DNA of 64,000 nucleotides from Nannocystis sp. (lineage in GTDB: Bacteria > Myxococcota_A > Polyangia > Nannocystales > Nannocystaceae). Positions 38,966-48,958 of this stretch are shown piece by piece. Under the pieces are notes generated by a model, which saw only the letters and a list, made by a program, of their open reading frames with translations, made no database searches and had not been told where the DNA came from. Location: contig NZ_JADJNN010000035.1 of NCBI RefSeq assembly GCF_016714285.1, positions 221,188 to 285,187 of the forward strand, given 5' to 3'. The number at the start of each line of letters is the position of its first letter. Position 1 is the stretch's first letter. The translations under genes and the position numbers were made by a program.

Positions 38966-40692
38966 AGCGTTCGATGATCGACCCCGATGAAGCCCTCAGG
39001 CGGACCCTTGACCTCGCAGCGCGGCCGACGAGCGAATTTGTCACGCTCGACGACGCGCTCGGTCGATTCCTCGGCGCCGACATCCACACGCCCTGGGACC
39101 TCCCTGCCCACGACAATTCAGCAATGGACGGCTACGCAATCCGAGCCGCGGACACCGCGGATGCCACCGGGGTCCATCCGGTCCGCCTCACGATCGTCGG
39201 GAGTGTCTTCGCCGGGACGCGACCGACCGCCATCGTGGGCCCGGGACAGGCGGTCCGGATCATGACAGGTGCGGTGATTCCGGCCGGCGCGGACACGGTC
39301 GTCCGTCAGGAGGCCACCCGCGCCGGCGAGGGCGTGGTTGACGTCCGCATCGCCTCAGACCGCGGAAACAACGTTCGCCCCCGCGGCGAGACCCTGCGCC
39401 GGGACGAGCTCGTGTTGCGCGTGGGGACGAAGGTCACGTCCCAAGAGATCGCCCTCCTCGCGGCCTTTGGTCGCTGCCAGGTCCCGGTCGCCCGGCGCCC
39501 GACGGTCCACGTGGTCACATGTGGCGATGAGCTCCACGACGCGCACGAGGCGGCAGACGACCTGACCGTCGATTCAAATGGACCGATGATCGCTGCGATG
39601 GCCCGCGAGGCGGGCGCGATCGCGTATCGCTCGGGCCCCGTCAAGGACGATCTCGAGCAGCTCCGTGCGCATCTCCTGCAGGTCCTATCCACCGTCGACG
39701 TCTTGATCACGATCGGCGGGGCATCCGTCGGCGAGCGGGACCTTGTGGTCGACGCGCTCCGGGCCCATGGCGCCGAGCTCGTCTTTCATACGGTCGCCCT
39801 CAAGCCCGGCAAGCCGGTCGGCCTCTTCATCCTCCGGGAGAAGCCAGTATTCGTGCTTCCAGGCAACCCTGCAGCCTGCTCGATGACGTTTGACCGGCTC
39901 GTCCGGCCGTTTCTCCTGGCGGTTCAGGGTGTGCCGCGCGAGCAGGTATCGCGCCCGCGGTTGCCGGCGATCCTCGCCAATGATGTGCACAAGCAACCGG
40001 GGCTGACCTACTATCTCCGCGGCTGGGCGGAGCTGGCCCTCGGCGGGCTGCAGGTCCGGCTCCCACCGCGACAGAGCTCGGGGCAGCTCACCGCGGGCCT
40101 CGAGGGAAATGCGGTGGCCATCATCCCCGCGGGCCCTGGGACCGTCTTCGCCGGGACGCCCGTCGAGATCGAGCTCCTCAAGCCCCCTCATGTCGCCCCT
40201 CGCCCGCCCATACTGGCGTTCGCGGGCTACTCCGGCAGCGGCAAGACGACCGCGCTGACCGCCCTGATCTCGCGTCTGAGCGCCCGCGGGGTCCGCGTCG
40301 CTGCGCTCAAGCACGACGCGCACGAGTTCCAGTTAGACCGTGAGGGCAAGGACACGGCCAAGTTCAGCGCCGCCGGGGCTACCGCGGTCGGCATCGCCTC
40401 CGCGAGCCGGCGCGCGGTGATCGCCACGACGAGCCGTGCAACGACGCTGGCGGAGCTGATCGCCACGATCACCGTCGAGGTCGACGTGATCCTGGTCGAG
40501 GGGTACAAGCACGATGACATCCCGAAGATCGTCGTAAATAGCGACGGCATCCGCGAGCTCTCGCCCCGACGGCCCGGCGTCATCGCCGTGATCAGCGACT
40601 CAGCGTGCGGCGTCGCTGTACCAGTATTTTCCCACGGAGATGACGAGGCGCTCGAGGCGTTTGTGCTCTCGTTTATCCGACGATCCGTTTAG
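38962..40692 (+). CDS. moeA-mobB: MoeA-MobB fusion, molybdenum cofactor insertion and GTP-binding
   Basis: 572-576 residues; TTG 38962 overlaps the preceding stop, but ATG 38974 (MIDPDEALRRTLDLA) fits the MoeA start better. Residues 1-400 are MoeA: HDNSAMDGYAIRA, RIMTGAVIPAGAD, GDELHDAHEA, the ITIGGASVGERD phosphate motif and LPGNPAACSMTF; this part inserts molybdate into adenylylated molybdopterin. Residues from about 412 are MobB: P-loop GYSGSGKTTALTAL, LKHDAHEFQLDREGKDT, VILVEGYKHDDIPKI. MobB assists guanylation to the MGD form needed by NapA. Fusion of the two is known but uncommon. Cotranscribed with the thioredoxin gene. Confidence 0.9.
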   Translation: MKRSMIDPDEALRRTLDLAARPTSEFVTLDDALGRFLGADIHTPWDLPAHDNSAMDGYAIRAADTADATGVHPVRLTIVGSVFAGTRPTAIVGPGQAVRIMTGAVIPAGADTVVRQEATRAGEGVVDVRIASDRGNNVRPRGETLRRDELVLRVGTKVTSQEIALLAAFGRCQVPVARRPTVHVVTCGDELHDAHEAADDLTVDSNGPMIAAMAREAGAIAYRSGPVKDDLEQLRAHLLQVLSTVDVLITIGGASVGERDLVVDALRAHGAELVFHTVALKPGKPVGLFILREKPVFVLPGNPAACSMTFDRLVRPFLLAVQGVPREQVSRPRLPAILANDVHKQPGLTYYLRGWAELALGGLQVRLPPRQSSGQLTAGLEGNAVAIIPAGPGTVFAGTPVEIELLKPPHVAPRPPILAFAGYSGSGKTTALTALISRLSARGVRVAALKHDAHEFQLDREGKDTAKFSAAGATAVGIASASRRAVIATTSRATTLAELIATITVEVDVILVEGYKHDDIPKIVVNSDGIRELSPRRPGVIAVISDSACGVAVPVFSHGDDEALEAFVLSFIRRSV

Positions 40693-41204
40693 GCAGTGGG
40701 CCGACGTCCCGCCTCGGACTCGACGAAGCCACGGACGATGTCCATGACCGACACGATGCCGACCAAGACATGCTGTTCATCGATCACCAGCAACCGGTGG
40801 ACGGCCCTGGACACCATGATGCTACCGGCCTCGACGATGCTCTGGTCAGACCCGATCTTGATCACACTGGGTGTCATAACCTCACGCACCGTACCGTCGC
40901 GCCGCACCGTGGGGTCGCCGAACTCATCGGCGTGGCCGTTCTCCAGCGAATAATATTGGGCGTTGCCGACCTGCTCACCACGATCTCGGTCCGGATCGTT
41001 GAGGTCCGAGGCGCTGACCACGCCGACGACCTCGCCGCTTGCATCGACGACTGGCACACCGCTCACTCGCTTTTGGGCGAACAGCCGGGCAGCTGTCTCC
41101 AAGCTGGTGTCTGGGCTGACCGCAAACACCTTGTGTGTCATCACGTCGGAGACCGACGGAAACCGACAACCACCGTCTGGGGACGAATTCTGACGATCTC
41201 GCAT
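40689..41204 (-). CDS. Paired CBS-domain protein
   Basis: 171 residues from ATG 41204 (MRDRQNSSPDGG). Two CBS motifs: VSDVMTHKVFAVSPDTSLE at about 17-36 continuing to GVPVVDASGEVVGVVSASDL, and REVMTPSVIKIGSDQ to LLVIDEQHVLVGIVSVMDIV near the C terminus. Such stand-alone Bateman pairs bind adenine nucleotides and regulate partner proteins. Its stop overlaps the moeA-mobB stop by 4 bases in the opposite direction. Its start faces the second NapG gene over 195 bases that must hold both promoters. The larger frame upstream is a shadow. Confidence 0.85.
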   Translation of the reverse strand: MRDRQNSSPDGGCRFPSVSDVMTHKVFAVSPDTSLETAARLFAQKRVSGVPVVDASGEVVGVVSASDLNDPDRDRGEQVGNAQYYSLENGHADEFGDPTVRRDGTVREVMTPSVIKIGSDQSIVEAGSIMVSRAVHRLLVIDEQHVLVGIVSVMDIVRGFVESEAGRRPTA

Positions 41205-41399
41205 GAGACTAGTGTACAGAAGTGAACCCCACACGTTTGCGAAATTTTTGCGTCCGCGAATTCTCCCAAGTGCTCGGCACCGTCGTACCTCCGCCGGTCG
41301 GTCCTGGGAGCAAACGATGAAATTGCGCGGCCCTCTCCCTGATGGCGAAAAATAGTGCCGTCCCACCGAGCTCGCTTCGCCGCTATGATGGGGTTCATC

Positions 41400-42092
41400 A
41401 TGACGCCAGAGAAGCCCGGCAAAGGCCCGCGTGTGGGCGTCACCCTCGCGCTTCAGCGCCGCAAACACCGTCGCCAATTCCGAGGACCGCCGTCTCGTCG
41501 GGCCTTCCTCATCGGTGGCGCCGCGATGGTGGCCGCGGGCGCATCGATGGTCGGTCTGGTGGCACGGACCGCCTCGCCCAGGCTCGAGGGACTGTCGCTC
41601 CCCGTGCGGCCGCCCACCGCCAGCCCGGACGACGACGCCTTCCGCCGCGCTTGCATCCGCTGTGGCCTGTGCGGGACCGTCTGCGAGAACGGCTGCATCC
41701 GCTTCTTCGGCGCTGACGAGCCGGAGATGGGGGCGATGACGCCCTACCTCGACGTCCGGCGGCGCTCCTGCACGCTTTGCATGCGCTGTACCAACATTTG
41801 TCCCAGCGGGGCCCTGAGGCCTGTCGCTGACGACCTTCAGGTGATCGCCGAGAAGATCGACATGGGGCGAGCCAAGGTCGAGCGCGACCTGTGCCTCTCC
41901 TATCTCGGTCGCATCTGCGGCTATTGTCACGACGTCTGCCCGCTCCCGGGAAAGGCGATCAAGCTCACGACCCATGGGCTCCCTGTGATTCAGGACGGAT
42001 GTGTCGGCTGTGGTCGCTGCGTCGAACACTGCCCACAAAATCCCAGCGCCCTGACCTTGGTCCCGGCCAGCGCTCGGCAGGTGCCGTCGTGA
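41400..42092 (+). CDS. napG: NapG-like periplasmic ferredoxin (copy 2)
   Basis: 230 residues from ATG 41400 (ATG 41385 and 41388 are also possible). A twin-arginine-type leader (PSRRAFLIGGAAMVAAG) precedes four cysteine groups: CIRCGLCGTVCENGC, CTLCMRCTNICP, CGYCHDVCP and CVGCGRCVEHCP. This parallels the NapG at 32934, with a similar arrangement but clear divergence, so it is a paralogue rather than a recent copy. It is translationally coupled to the NapH-like gene (GTGA overlap). A second acceptor, or a role with a different reductase, is possible. Confidence 0.85.
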   Translation: MTPEKPGKGPRVGVTLALQRRKHRRQFRGPPSRRAFLIGGAAMVAAGASMVGLVARTASPRLEGLSLPVRPPTASPDDDAFRRACIRCGLCGTVCENGCIRFFGADEPEMGAMTPYLDVRRRSCTLCMRCTNICPSGALRPVADDLQVIAEKIDMGRAKVERDLCLSYLGRICGYCHDVCPLPGKAIKLTTHGLPVIQDGCVGCGRCVEHCPQNPSALTLVPASARQVPS

Positions 42093-43639
42093 AGCCCGGC
42101 GCAGGCTGGCGATGGACGCGGCGGGCATGCCAGGTGCCCGCATTTGTCGCCATCTTGGTCGCCCCGTTGCTGGGGGGATGGCAGCGTCTGGATCGCAACT
42201 ACCTGTCGGCGTGGAAAGACCACGGCTGGGATCTACCGGTGAGCGTTCTCGAGAACCTGCCGCTCGGGGATGCGCCGAGCCAGGCCCACGCCGCCAACCA
42301 ATTGTTGGGTGGCGGCGTCGCGGGCGAGTATCTCGGGGTCGCCGCGATCGATCCCGTCGGCGGCCTGCTCGCCCTCCTATCAGCGCCCGTGATCTACATC
42401 AGCGTGGTCGTCAGCTGGCTTATCCCCGTCGTTCTGGCGCTGATGGCCGGGCGCTTCTTCTGTGGCTGGATGTGCCCCTTTGGCAGCCTCGCCCGCGGAA
42501 TCGCGGGGATCCTCGATCGACTTCCTTGGCGGATCCCGAGCTTTGTGCCGCCGCGTCTGCGGGTTGTGCGATTCGTTCTCCTCGGCCTCGCCCTGACGGC
42601 TGGAGCGATCGGCTCCCAGTGGCTGCTCTACCTCCTGCTCCCGCACCTCCTCCTCCAGCAATCTGCCTACGCGGTGTGGCTGATGGGCGGCGGCGGGGCT
42701 GCGCTCGGGGCGTTGCTCGGACTGCTCGGCGTCGGCGTCTTCTTCGGCCCCACAGTCTACTGTGCCACTGTCTGCCCAACCGGGGCCGCACTCTCGCTCG
42801 CAGGACGCCGCCGCGTGGTTCGCCTCGAGATCATCGACAAGCCGGCATGCGGGGCGCACTGTGACCTCTGCGACCGGGCATGCTGGCTCTTCCTTCACCC
42901 CTCGGAGGGCGAGCCCGGGCCCGATTGCGACAACTGTGCCCGGTGCGTGGAGGTCTGCCCCCGAGATAATCTCCGGGTTGTCGCCCGCCCGCCGTGGACG
43001 AAACGCAAGGCGTCCCTGGTCCCCCTGGTCCCCCTGATCGTCGGCGTGTGGCTCGCTAGCACCAACCTCGTCGTGGCCGCGCCCGCCGACGACCACAAAC
43101 CCGCGTTGCTCCTCGACGCCCGCCGTGAGGTCGGCGCTACCAATATTGCGATCTCGATCGTCGACCTCACCGGCGTCCGACTCGAGGCCGACGACCCGCG
43201 CCAGCTCGACGGACTCGAGGTGTCCGTTTATGTCGTCCGTGGCCCGCGGGGTGAGCCCGACGAGCGGGGACGTCTCCCGGCCCGGGAGTACTACCAGGGT
43301 CCGCTGAGGCTGCGCATGGTAGGGACGGACGGGTTGGACCATGAGCTGGCCTTCGAATCGCCGCAGTACCCCCATTCGACCCCGAATCGCTCCATCTACC
43401 GCGAGCATGTCAAAGTTGTCCTGCGACCGGGAGATGCGGTGATCCTTGCACCGATCGACGGCTGGTTCTCCGAGACCCAACGCTGGGAGATCCCCGCCCC
43501 GAACGCGGGTCGTGAGGGCCTGCGCATGCTCGCATTCATGGGCGTGGGCGTTCTCCTCTTCGGCGGTGTGACGGCCCTCGCGCTTGGGCTGCGCCCGCGT
43601 GAGCCGGGGGCGGCACGAGGGCGCATCGCCGGGCGATGA
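42089..43639 (+). CDS. napH: NapH-like quinol oxidase with C-terminal periplasmic domain (copy 2)
   Basis: 516 residues from GTG 42089. CxxxCP motifs CGWMCPFGS near residue 125 and CATVCPTGA near 230 lie between membrane helices; ferredoxin cysteines CGAHCDLCDRACW and CDNCARCVEVCP follow. After a helix near residue 310 comes about 170 residues of beta-rich sequence (VVAAPADDHKPALLLDARRE, LDGLEVSVYVV) and a last membrane helix. This is the same layout as the NapH at 31378. It probably oxidises quinol and passes electrons to the preceding NapG. The end LRPREPGAARGRIAGR overlaps a weak opposite-strand frame. Confidence 0.82.
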   Translation: MKPGAGWRWTRRACQVPAFVAILVAPLLGGWQRLDRNYLSAWKDHGWDLPVSVLENLPLGDAPSQAHAANQLLGGGVAGEYLGVAAIDPVGGLLALLSAPVIYISVVVSWLIPVVLALMAGRFFCGWMCPFGSLARGIAGILDRLPWRIPSFVPPRLRVVRFVLLGLALTAGAIGSQWLLYLLLPHLLLQQSAYAVWLMGGGGAALGALLGLLGVGVFFGPTVYCATVCPTGAALSLAGRRRVVRLEIIDKPACGAHCDLCDRACWLFLHPSEGEPGPDCDNCARCVEVCPRDNLRVVARPPWTKRKASLVPLVPLIVGVWLASTNLVVAAPADDHKPALLLDARREVGATNIAISIVDLTGVRLEADDPRQLDGLEVSVYVVRGPRGEPDERGRLPAREYYQGPLRLRMVGTDGLDHELAFESPQYPHSTPNRSIYREHVKVVLRPGDAVILAPIDGWFSETQRWEIPAPNAGREGLRMLAFMGVGVLLFGGVTALALGLRPREPGAARGRIAGR

Positions 43640-43750
43640 ACTTGTCGACGCTCATTTCGGTATAGACGGCTTCGCAGCCCCACTGCTGGCCAAGCCGATG
43701 ACCCTCGGCAGCTCGCCGCCCGCGACGCCGGCACTCGCGCTCGAAGGTCC

Positions 43751-43754
<4 letters not shown>
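43536..43754 (-). CDS. Short frame coupled to moaA, uncertain
   Basis: ATG 43754 overlaps the moaA stop in an ATGA arrangement and begins MRTFERECRRRGRRAAEG, then GCEAVYTEMSVDKFIARR. The 3' third overlaps napH copy 2 on the other strand. It has no known family and may be the remnant of a gene cut at about 43640, or chance. Confidence 0.25.
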
Positions 43755-44833
<1,079 letters not shown>

Positions 44834-45274
44834 GACAGCGCGAACCAGCGCGGGACCCCAAGGTTACCAAAAGGACGCTTGACTGTCCCGACCATCACGC
44901 GGCCGCCCCCAACGGCGTTGCGTGCGGAAGCGCAGTCGAGCTTGGCGCCCTGGCCGGCCACTGGCTTCAGCTCTGGGACCCAAGGCCGACGGTGTCACGC
45001 AGCCTCGCGCGCCAGCGGCCGGCGCCGCGCCCAACAGCTCCGCACTGTTCGATCGGGTCGACCTCGGGCAACAGCCCAATGCCGCGCCCAACAGCTCGGC
45101 GATGCGCCAGCGCGGCGAACAGTTCGACGCACCGTCCGATTGGCTTGACCTCGGGCAACAGCCGTGTCACCCGGTATTAGAAAATGGCAATGCATCATCA
45201 TGCTACTGGTGTGATGCGGTGGGGCGGGAAATAGCCGTCCGCCTCCTCTGGATGGCAAGACGGGAGTGTGCGGA
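44834..45274. other. Intergenic region between two molybdopterin gene groups
   Basis: No gene supported. It holds the promoter region of moaA and, centrally, an imperfect repeat (see the repeat entry at 45026). From about 45170 the base composition drops, marking the transition to the differently styled operon that follows. Confidence 0.5.
45026..45163. repeat. Imperfect direct repeat in intergenic DNA
   Basis: CCGCGCCCAACAGCTC recurs at 45026 and 45082, and GACCTCGGGCAACAGCC at 45060 and 45147. The second unit carries about 31 extra bases between the two blocks. TTCGA lies between the blocks in both. Looks like a two-unit non-coding repeat element. Confidence 0.65.
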
Positions 45275-46222
45275 TCAAGCGTGATGCGCGGCAGCGGTCA
45301 GGGTCCCGTCGCTGAGTATCCGTGCCCGCAAACCACCGCGGCAGTGGTCTTTGAGAAACTCCTCGGCCCCCGGGCCCACTGCCTCGTCCATCCAGTAACA
45401 GGGCCGACATTCCTCGCTACCCTCGAATTCCACCCCCTGAAAACGGAAACGTCGGCCAATCCAAGCGGACAAATCGACCCCGCGGACGATCAGATTTCGG
45501 CGGAAGATCGAACCCGCCAACTCCGGCTTCTGGAAATGGTCGCGCACCGCCTGGATGGCAGCCGCATCGAAAAATGTCACCTGCCCTTTGAAATCCTCCT
45601 TGTGCCCGAAGTAGCGGTCGCCGCGCAGGCCCATCCCCGCCACGCACTCGACCACCGGCACCGACTCGCTGCCGTGATCACCCCGCGCTCCGCCGTGATG
45701 GCCACGGAAATCATGCCCGGGCGAAATCCAGATTTCCTCCAACTCAGCCCGCCACTCGGGGATGTCGTCGGTGGGTTTGCCAGTATCCGCGGAGGTATTG
45801 TCCGGCCCGACCCAGCCCGTGCTGCCGTCGGCGTAATGCTCGCGTTTCCATACAGGAAGCTCGTATTTCAGGCGCTCCATGATGGCCCGTGCGGCGTCGA
45901 AGGCTGCGGCGCGATGCGAAGAGGCCACGCCCACCCACACGGCGGACTCGCCAATCTCCAGCAGCCCGGTGCGATGAATCGCTACGGCAGCCACGATGTC
46001 ATGCTTCCGCGCCTCTTCATCGAGAATGCGTCGGCCCATTTTCAACGCCAGTGCGGGGTAGGCCTGGTATTCCAGCCTCTCGACCACATGCCCGTCATTG
46101 CGGTTCCTCACGCGGCCGTCAAACGTCACCTCCGCACCGGCAGCGGGATCATGCAACTGCTCCGCCAGCGAAACGATGTCGATGGGTTGATCGGTCAGGG
46201 AAAAATGGAGGAGCATGGGCAT
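45275..46222 (-). CDS. moaE: MoaE-MOSC fusion protein
   Basis: 315 residues. Residues 1-150 are MoaE, the large subunit of molybdopterin synthase: GAEVTFDGRVRNRNDGHVV, LEYQAYPALALKMGRRIL, VAIHRTGLLEIGESAVWVGV, the catalytic Lys region VWKREHYADGSTGW. Residues from about 170 are a MOSC (MoCo sulphurase C-terminal) domain: GMGLRGDRYFG, DLSAWIGRRFRF and ECRPCYWMDEAVGPG with its conserved Cys. MOSC domains bind the finished cofactor, so the fusion may hand it on. ATG 46222 starts MPMLLHF. Last gene of a five-gene minus-strand operon. Confidence 0.9.
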   Translation of the reverse strand: MPMLLHFSLTDQPIDIVSLAEQLHDPAAGAEVTFDGRVRNRNDGHVVERLEYQAYPALALKMGRRILDEEARKHDIVAAVAIHRTGLLEIGESAVWVGVASSHRAAAFDAARAIMERLKYELPVWKREHYADGSTGWVGPDNTSADTGKPTDDIPEWRAELEEIWISPGHDFRGHHGGARGDHGSESVPVVECVAGMGLRGDRYFGHKEDFKGQVTFFDAAAIQAVRDHFQKPELAGSIFRRNLIVRGVDLSAWIGRRFRFQGVEFEGSEECRPCYWMDEAVGPGAEEFLKDHCRGGLRARILSDGTLTAAAHHA

Positions 46223-46224
46223 CG

Positions 46225-46250
46225 CAGATTTCAGATTTCAGATTTCAGAT
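46225..46250. repeat. 7-bp tandem repeat between moaD and moaE
   Basis: CAGATTT occurs three times in tandem, followed by CAGAT, in the 39-base gap between moaD and the moaE fusion. AT-rich compared with its surroundings; may alter translation or is a slippage tract. Confidence 0.85.
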
Positions 46251-46261
46251 CTTTCCCCATC

Positions 46262-46504
46262 TCACCCGCCTGACATGGGCGGGAGGAAGGCGATTTGGTC
46301 GCCGTTGGTGAGCGGGTGGTCCCAGCCAACCATCTCGTCGTTGACGGCGACACGCAAGTCGGTGTGCGCGCTGCCAAGCCGGTGCTCCGCCGCCAAGGTT
46401 TCGTAGAGGTCCCTCGCGGTGGTGGTGGCGCTGGCGATGGTCTCGTCGGCCAGGCCGCGGCGTTCGGACAGCAGGCCGAAGTAGTGGATTTGATAGGTAT
46501 TCAT
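46262..46504 (-). CDS. moaD: MoaD, molybdopterin synthase small subunit
   Basis: 80 residues, ubiquitin-like fold (YQIHYFGLLSERRGLADET, AVNDEMVGWDHPLTNGDQIA, FLPPMSGG). The terminal Gly-Gly is the thiocarboxylate carrier used by MoaE. ATG 46504 overlaps the mobA stop in ATGA form. Length is typical for the family. Confidence 0.88.
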   Translation of the reverse strand: MNTYQIHYFGLLSERRGLADETIASATTTARDLYETLAAEHRLGSAHTDLRVAVNDEMVGWDHPLTNGDQIAFLPPMSGG

Positions 46505-47097
46505 GGGGAGTTCGCGGTTTGCCAGTCGTCGGGGGTGTTGGCATTGTCGAGAGCACGCGGAACCAGCGGGTCTAGCAGGCGGCATTCGTTGCGGATCAGC
46601 ACCTTGCGCGGGCAGCGGAATTCCGTGTTGCGGAGCAGCGGCAGCGCGGCGGACGCATAGAGCGCACACAGCGGCTCGGGTAATCCGTCGAACTCACTGC
46701 GATACGACAAAAAGAGTTCGTCCGGGTGCTTGGAAGCGACCAGGTGGCTGAGGGTGGCTGCATCAAGGCGCGGAAGATCACAGGCCAGGACCAGCCAATC
46801 CGCACCGGGATGAAGACTCATGGCGGCGACTATACCCACCAGCGGGCCACCGGTGGAGTCAATGGGATCGCGGATGATCGCCAGATCCGGGAGATCGGAG
46901 AAGCCGACGGGAATCTCCTGATCGTGGCGCAATGAGAGCACGACATCCACGCATCCGGCCCCGGCTAACAGATCGTAAGTGCGCCGGGCCAGCGAGCGAC
47001 CATCCGGGTGGATCAGCGCCGCCTTGTCCGTGCCCATGCGGGTGCTGCGCCCGCCGGCGAGGACGAGCCCATACAGCGGTTGGGAGGGGGCGGTCAT
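46501..47097 (-). CDS. mobA: MobA, molybdenum cofactor guanylyltransferase
   Basis: 198 residues. The nucleotide-binding start LVLAGGRSTRMGTDKAAL is diagnostic, followed by GGPLVGIVAAM and LACDLPRLDAATLSHLVASK. It attaches GMP to the cofactor to make MGD, the form NapA uses. ATG 47097 overlaps the moaC stop, and its stop overlaps the moaD start, so the operon is translationally coupled. Confidence 0.9.
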   Translation of the reverse strand: MTAPSQPLYGLVLAGGRSTRMGTDKAALIHPDGRSLARRTYDLLAGAGCVDVVLSLRHDQEIPVGFSDLPDLAIIRDPIDSTGGPLVGIVAAMSLHPGADWLVLACDLPRLDAATLSHLVASKHPDELFLSYRSEFDGLPEPLCALYASAALPLLRNTEFRCPRKVLIRNECRLLDPLVPRALDNANTPDDWQTANSP

Positions 47098-47585
47098 TGC
47101 GCGAAATGGTAGTCGCCGGACTTGCCTCCGGTTTTGGACACTAGGTGAAGATTCTGGATGCGGATGGCTTTGTTCATGGCCTTGCACATGTCGTAAACGG
47201 TCAGGGCGGCGACCGAGGCACCGGTCATGGCCTCCATTTCCACGCCGGTTTTGGCGGTGGTGGCGACCTCGCAGCGAATCAGCACGCCGGTATCGTCCGG
47301 AGTGATTTCAAATCCGCAGTGTTCGACGGGCAACGGGTGGCAAAACGGGATGAATTCGCTGGTTTTCTTCACCGCCATGGTGCCTGCGATGATGGCGGTT
47401 TGGAATACCGGACCTTTGGGGCCCTGGAGATCATGGTTTGAGAATCGCGCGAGGATTTCGGCTCCGAGTTCCACCCGGACAGCGGCTACCGCGCATCGCT
47501 TGTTAGCCTGCTTGCCGGAAACGTCTACCATCGTCGGAAGACCGTCGCGGACATGGGTGAAATCCTGGTTTTCGGGTTCTGTCAT
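47094..47585 (-). CDS. moaC: MoaC, cyclic pyranopterin monophosphate synthase
   Basis: 163 residues: HVRDGLPTMVDVSGKQANKR, TAIIAGTMAVKKTSEFIPFC with the HPLPVEHC site, EVATTAKTGVEMEAMTGASV and VYDMCKAMNKAI, the conserved core of the family. Acts with MoaA in the first step of molybdopterin synthesis. The stop TGA overlaps the mobA ATG. Six bases separate its ATG from the moeA stop. Confidence 0.94.
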   Translation of the reverse strand: MTEPENQDFTHVRDGLPTMVDVSGKQANKRCAVAAVRVELGAEILARFSNHDLQGPKGPVFQTAIIAGTMAVKKTSEFIPFCHPLPVEHCGFEITPDDTGVLIRCEVATTAKTGVEMEAMTGASVAALTVYDMCKAMNKAIRIQNLHLVSKTGGKSGDYHFAQ

Positions 47586-47591
47586 GGGTGG

Positions 47592-48770
47592 TTAGGTCCA
47601 AGGGGTGAATGGCAGTGACGATGGTCCCACGGGACCGGGAGGGACGGTGACAAAGCCACTGCTTTTGAGCAAGCCAATGAAGTCCCCGCTGTTGCCGGTG
47701 GGTGCGGGCCGTGCGCAGTCACCAACCCCCAACGCGACCGGAAGGTGGTGGGTCATGCCGGGAAGGCTGCGGACTGGCTCGGCGAGCGTCACAAGCCGGG
47801 GCGGCGGCAGTGGCATGCCCATGGACACGGCGAGCACGGGAAGCACCAAGGCATGCAGGCCGGTTAGGGCGGACACAGGGTTACCCGGCAGCGCCACGAC
47901 GATTTGTCCAGACGGACCCAACCAGCAACCCGCCGGCTTTCCAGGGCGCTGGGCGATGCCATGAAAGAGCTTTTCACAACCGAGAGAATCCAATAAATCC
48001 GGCACGAAGTCGTGCGCCCCCTTGGAGACCGCGCCGGTCAGCAAAAGCCAATCGTGATCCGCCAGAAAGGTCCGCACCAGTTGGCGCTGCTCCGGGGCAT
48101 CGCTGATCGTTCCCGTTTTCGCGGGTGGAATTCCCGAACGCCGGAGGGCACAAGCGATCGCGTGGGCATTCGATTGGCGGATCTGGTGGGGGGCCGGTGT
48201 TTCATCGACTTGAATCAATTCATCGCCGGTGGCGAGCACGGCGACTCTAGGCAGCCGCGAAACCTCGATCCATGCGGCACCGCAGGAGGCGGCGATTCCT
48301 ATTTCACGGCAACCGAGGCGAACTCCCCCCGCCAACAGCCGGTCCCCGGCGCGGGCGTCCGACCCAGCCCAGTGGATAAACCGTCCGGCCTGAGGCTCAA
48401 AGGAATCGTCCACCATGATCTCCTCGCCGCTGCGCACCACATCCTCCACCGGAACGATGCAATCCGCTCCAACGGGCATGGGAGCGCCAGTCATTATTTC
48501 CAAACACGAGCGGGTTCTCTCCGGCAGACAGGCCGTTGCCCGCCCGGCCGGTGCGCTGCCGCTGATCAGGAAACGGCGCCCCTGCGCGAAATCGGAGGCC
48601 CGCAGCGCGAATCCATCCATCATCACCCGGTCAAAGGGCGGAGAATCCCGGTCGGCGCTGATCTCCTGCCGCAGCACCCGACCGGCCGCATCTTCTATTC
48701 GGACGCGCTCGGTGGCCAGCACGCTGGTGTGCTTCAGCAGCAAATCAAATGCTTCGCGAAACGGGATCAT
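47592..48770 (-). CDS. moeA: MoeA, molybdopterin molybdotransferase (second copy)
   Basis: 392 residues from ATG 48770. MoeA hallmarks: SPPFDRVMMDGFALRASD, EIMTGAPMPVGADCIVPVED, ATGDELIQVDE, the LLLTGAVSKGAHDFV phosphate motif (canonical GG-x-S changed to GA-x-S) and LPGNPVSALTGLHAL. It inserts molybdate into the adenylylated pterin. It duplicates the MoeA half of the fusion at 38962 but differs in sequence, consistent with separate origins. ATGA overlap with a membrane-protein remnant upstream. First intact gene of the operon. Confidence 0.9.
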   Translation of the reverse strand: MIPFREAFDLLLKHTSVLATERVRIEDAAGRVLRQEISADRDSPPFDRVMMDGFALRASDFAQGRRFLISGSAPAGRATACLPERTRSCLEIMTGAPMPVGADCIVPVEDVVRSGEEIMVDDSFEPQAGRFIHWAGSDARAGDRLLAGGVRLGCREIGIAASCGAAWIEVSRLPRVAVLATGDELIQVDETPAPHQIRQSNAHAIACALRRSGIPPAKTGTISDAPEQRQLVRTFLADHDWLLLTGAVSKGAHDFVPDLLDSLGCEKLFHGIAQRPGKPAGCWLGPSGQIVVALPGNPVSALTGLHALVLPVLAVSMGMPLPPPRLVTLAEPVRSLPGMTHHLPVALGVGDCARPAPTGNSGDFIGLLKSSGFVTVPPGPVGPSSLPFTPWT

Positions 48771-48958
48771 TTTGGGAACGGTTGAATAGGGAGAACGCAA
48801 GGATGGGAAGGCGTTGGCAGCACCGCCTGAAGCATCGCTCCTTCCGCTGCGGGCACGGCTGCCTTTCGACGATCGATCCAAGTGTATAACACCGGATCGA
48901 GGAACAACACAACCAGCAATCCGACGGCCAGCCCGCCGATGGCTGCAGTGAGTTTGGC
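48767..48958 (-). pseudogene. 3' remnant of a membrane protein, cut at about 48960
   Basis: A minus-strand frame with no start reads AAKLTAAIGGLAVGLLVVL, FLDPVLYTWIDRRKAAVPAA, then a tail ending QPFPK before a stop that overlaps the moeA ATG. It shows one clear transmembrane helix and then a charged end. A stop precedes it at 48959. The ATGA coupling shows that it was once the gene just upstream in the moeA operon; the rest is missing, so a junction lies here. Family not recognised. Confidence 0.65.
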
